Assembly (NCBI GenBank): GCA_020436165.1
Contig: JAGQYI010000042.1
Location: 1 to 64,000 of the forward strand
Direction: 5' to 3'
Origin: Cyclobacteriaceae bacterium
GTDB lineage: Bacteria; Bacteroidota; Bacteroidia; Cytophagales; Cyclobacteriaceae
Length of the DNA stretch: 64,000 bases
Position numbers and translations under genes: made by a program. Below are positions 62,394 to 64,000 of the stretch, piece by piece. Below the pieces are notes generated by a model that saw only the letters and a program-made list of their open reading frames with translations, was not told where the DNA came from and did not search any database. Numbering within the stretch: the stretch's first letter is position 1; each line of letters opens with the position of its first letter.

Positions 62394-63017
62394 ATGGAAA
62401 TCCTCATTGACCTTCAATACCTGCCCAATACGCTTTACTTTTCCTTACTGGCAAAAGCGGACAAAGTTATTCTCGAAAAGCATGAGAACTTTGTTAAGCA
62501 AACCTACCGGAATCGCTCCCATATCCTAACCAGTCAGGGAATAGATGTGCTCTCTATCCCCTTGTTGGGTAGCCAAAAGAAAGTTCCGGTTTCTGAAATT
62601 AAAATCGACTATAAGCAGAAATGGGTCAACCGGCATTGGAAGGCCATTCAATCGGCCTATGGCAAAGCCCCTTTTTTTATCCACTATGCAGATATGTTTG
62701 AACAGGAACTCTATTCTAACTACTCCACTTTGTTCGAACTCAACCAAAAATTGCTGACATTATGTCTTAAGCTGCTGCAAATTGAAATCTCCGTAGAATT
62801 TTCCGAAGCATTCGAAAAAAAACCTTCCCAACCAATAATTGACCTTCGTTCTGCCGTACACCCCAAAAAGCCGTTTACAAATATTCCTCAGATAGTATTT
62901 ACTCCATACAACCAGATCTTTGGCAAACGATTTGTTGAAGGATTAAGTGTCCTCGATTTGCTTTTCTCAGAAGGCCCTAATTCAGAGGCAATCATTAAAG
63001 GACAGATAATTCGCTGA
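62394..63017 (+). CDS. WbqC-like family protein
   Basis: 207 residues. MEILIDLQYLPNTLYFSLLAKADKVILEKHENFVKQTYRNRSHIL is the WbqC family start (LQYLPNIxYF and QTYRNR). HWKAIQSAYGKAPFFIHYADMFEQELYS and FTPYNQIFGKRFVEGLSVLDLLFSEGPNS follow. WbqC-like proteins are linked to surface polysaccharide genes elsewhere, but their biochemistry is not established. It starts 4 bp after the Sua5/YrdC gene and is probably cotranscribed. Confidence 0.87.
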   Translation: MEILIDLQYLPNTLYFSLLAKADKVILEKHENFVKQTYRNRSHILTSQGIDVLSIPLLGSQKKVPVSEIKIDYKQKWVNRHWKAIQSAYGKAPFFIHYADMFEQELYSNYSTLFELNQKLLTLCLKLLQIEISVEFSEAFEKKPSQPIIDLRSAVHPKKPFTNIPQIVFTPYNQIFGKRFVEGLSVLDLLFSEGPNSEAIIKGQIIR

Positions 63018-63102
63018 ACCAGATTCTAATTTAATCTGTTATGGCTTAAAAAGTTGTTTATTAGACAGAATCGTTTAGCTTTACATTGGTATCTAAAATT
63101 TT

Positions 63103-64000
63103 ATGGAAGCAAAATTTTCAAACAGAGTAAAAGAAGTTATTTCCCTAAGCAGGGAAGAAGCACTTCGATTAGGACATGATTATATTGGTACCGAACACCT
63201 GTTGCTTGGAATGATCCGTGAAGGTGAAGGAGTAGCTATTGAGCTGCTCAGGAAGTTGAGTGTGTCGGCCAGTGATCTAAGGGATGCTATCGAAAAAGCA
63301 ACGCATAGTACAGCTTCCACTGTCATGAAAAAGGCCAGTAATATTCCACTTACGCGTCAAAGCGAAAAAGTGTTGAAAATAACGTATCTGGAAGCTAAAA
63401 TCTTTAAGAGCAATCTTATTGGAACCGAGCATTTATTGCTCTCTATTTTAAGAGATGAAACGAATTTAGGCTGCAAAATTTTGGAAAAATTTGATGTAAC
63501 CTACGAGGTGGTACGAGAGCTGCTTGAATATCAAACTGAACAACCAATGGCATCTTCCGAAACCGAAGATGATGATGAGGGTTCTTCAAAACTATTTGGC
63601 AGTGGTGGTGGAGGTGCCGGTAAAGAAGGTGCTGGTAAATCTGAAAAATCAAGAACTCCTGTGCTTGATAACTTTGGCCGTGACCTTACCAAATTGGCCG
63701 AAGATAACAAAATGGACCCTATTGTTGGTCGTGAAAAAGAAATTGAACGTGTAGCTCAAATACTTTCAAGAAGAAAAAAGAACAACCCAATATTAATTGG
63801 GGAGCCCGGAGTGGGTAAAACGGCCATTGCCGAAGGTCTTGCACTTCGTATTGTTCAAAAGAAGGTATCACGCATCTTGTATGGAAAGCGTGTGGTTACG
63901 CTGGACCTTGCTTCTCTGGTAGCTGGCACAAAATACCGTGGCCAGTTCGAAGAGCGCATGAAGGCAGTTATGAATGAATTGGAAAAATCACCTGAAGTAA
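63103..64000 (+). CDS. clpC: ATP-dependent Clp protease ATP-binding subunit, 3' end cut by window edge
   Basis: The first 299 codons are in the window. The start at 63103 ([41 protein letters not shown]) is the Clp N-domain of the ClpC type: two repeats (about 1-75 and 80-150), then a Gly/Ser-rich linker. The first AAA+ domain begins with [30 protein letters not shown] and the Walker [19 protein letters not shown]. The second AAA+ domain is out of view. ClpC unfolds substrates for ClpP. The linker is longer than usual (Gly/Ser/Glu-rich, about 160-190). Confidence 0.93.
   Translation, partial: MEAKFSNRVKEVISLSREEALRLGHDYIGTEHLLLGMIREGEGVAIELLRKLSVSASDLRDAIEKATHSTASTVMKKASNIPLTRQSEKVLKITYLEAKIFKSNLIGTEHLLLSILRDETNLGCKILEKFDVTYEVVRELLEYQTEQPMASSETEDDDEGSSKLFGSGGGGAGKEGAGKSEKSRTPVLDNFGRDLTKLAEDNKMDPIVGREKEIERVAQILSRRKKNNPILIGEPGVGKTAIAEGLALRIVQKKVSRILYGKRVVTLDLASLVAGTKYRGQFEERMKAVMNELEKSPEV

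Overview
The window reads as a chromosomal segment of a free-living Bacteroidota bacterium, most likely of the order Cytophagales. The grounds are gene content (short half-length glycogen synthase beside panC/panD, DUF4270 and DUF4249 lipoproteins, a TonB receptor with a carboxypeptidase-like N-terminal domain, bacterial PcrB/GGGPS, a SecA of over 1,100 residues), the scarcity of Shine-Dalgarno sequences, and repeated matches to the Bacteroidota promoter form TTG-N19-TAnnTTTG, found at rpsP, tRNA-His and tRNA-Ser with exactly that spacing. The species cannot be named from this sequence alone.

Layout. 1-2956: the start of a histidine operon (hisG-hisD-hisC, minus strand, running off the left edge) behind a leader peptide with five consecutive His codons and a terminator/antiterminator pair. 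3027-8732: a complete 2-oxoglutarate dehydrogenase cluster (sucA-odhB-lpdA). 8946-13982: rpsP-rimM-trmD, then three unrelated genes, then rplS. 14098-20440: accD, a radical SAM protein, a lone nqrF, a PAP2 phosphatase, gltX with a coupled 54-residue protein, and ridA. 20478-30753: a degenerate hydroxyacyl-CoA dehydrogenase, a tandemly duplicated lipoprotein gene, manA-pgi, yraN, glmS, a DUF4270 lipoprotein and a half-length glycogen synthase. 30880-45356: panC-panD, membrane proteins, an acyl-CoA dehydrogenase, an AraC-type regulator, pcrB, holin-like membrane proteins, a SPOR-like lipoprotein with secA, dapF, three tandem SpoIIAA-like paralogues and aspS. 45465-57620: tadA, superoxide dismutase, an FKBP isomerase, tRNA-His, dihydroorotase, an RNA helicase and a DUF4249/TonB receptor pair. 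57927-64000: tRNA-Ser, envelope genes (yihY/brkB, mltG), a Sua5/YrdC protein, a WbqC-like protein and the start of clpC.

The most unusual part is a pair of tRNA loci. At tRNA-Ser(UGA), in minus-strand order, there is a promoter, a broken 5' part of tRNA-Ser, a deleted GIY-YIG remnant, the intact tRNA-Ser, a terminator, another broken 5' part, an intact GIY-YIG gene, and a full-length but disrupted tRNA-Ser copy. The broken copies carry short palindromic inserts of 18-22 nt, one of them at the same point inside the anticodon in all three copies. At tRNA-His, a frameshifted GIY-YIG gene likewise lies between the tRNA and a 3' tRNA fragment that is interrupted by two hairpins. I infer a small tRNA-bounded GIY-YIG element; I know of no description of it.

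Most of the rest is ordinary core metabolism and envelope biology in compact, often overlapping gene pairs.
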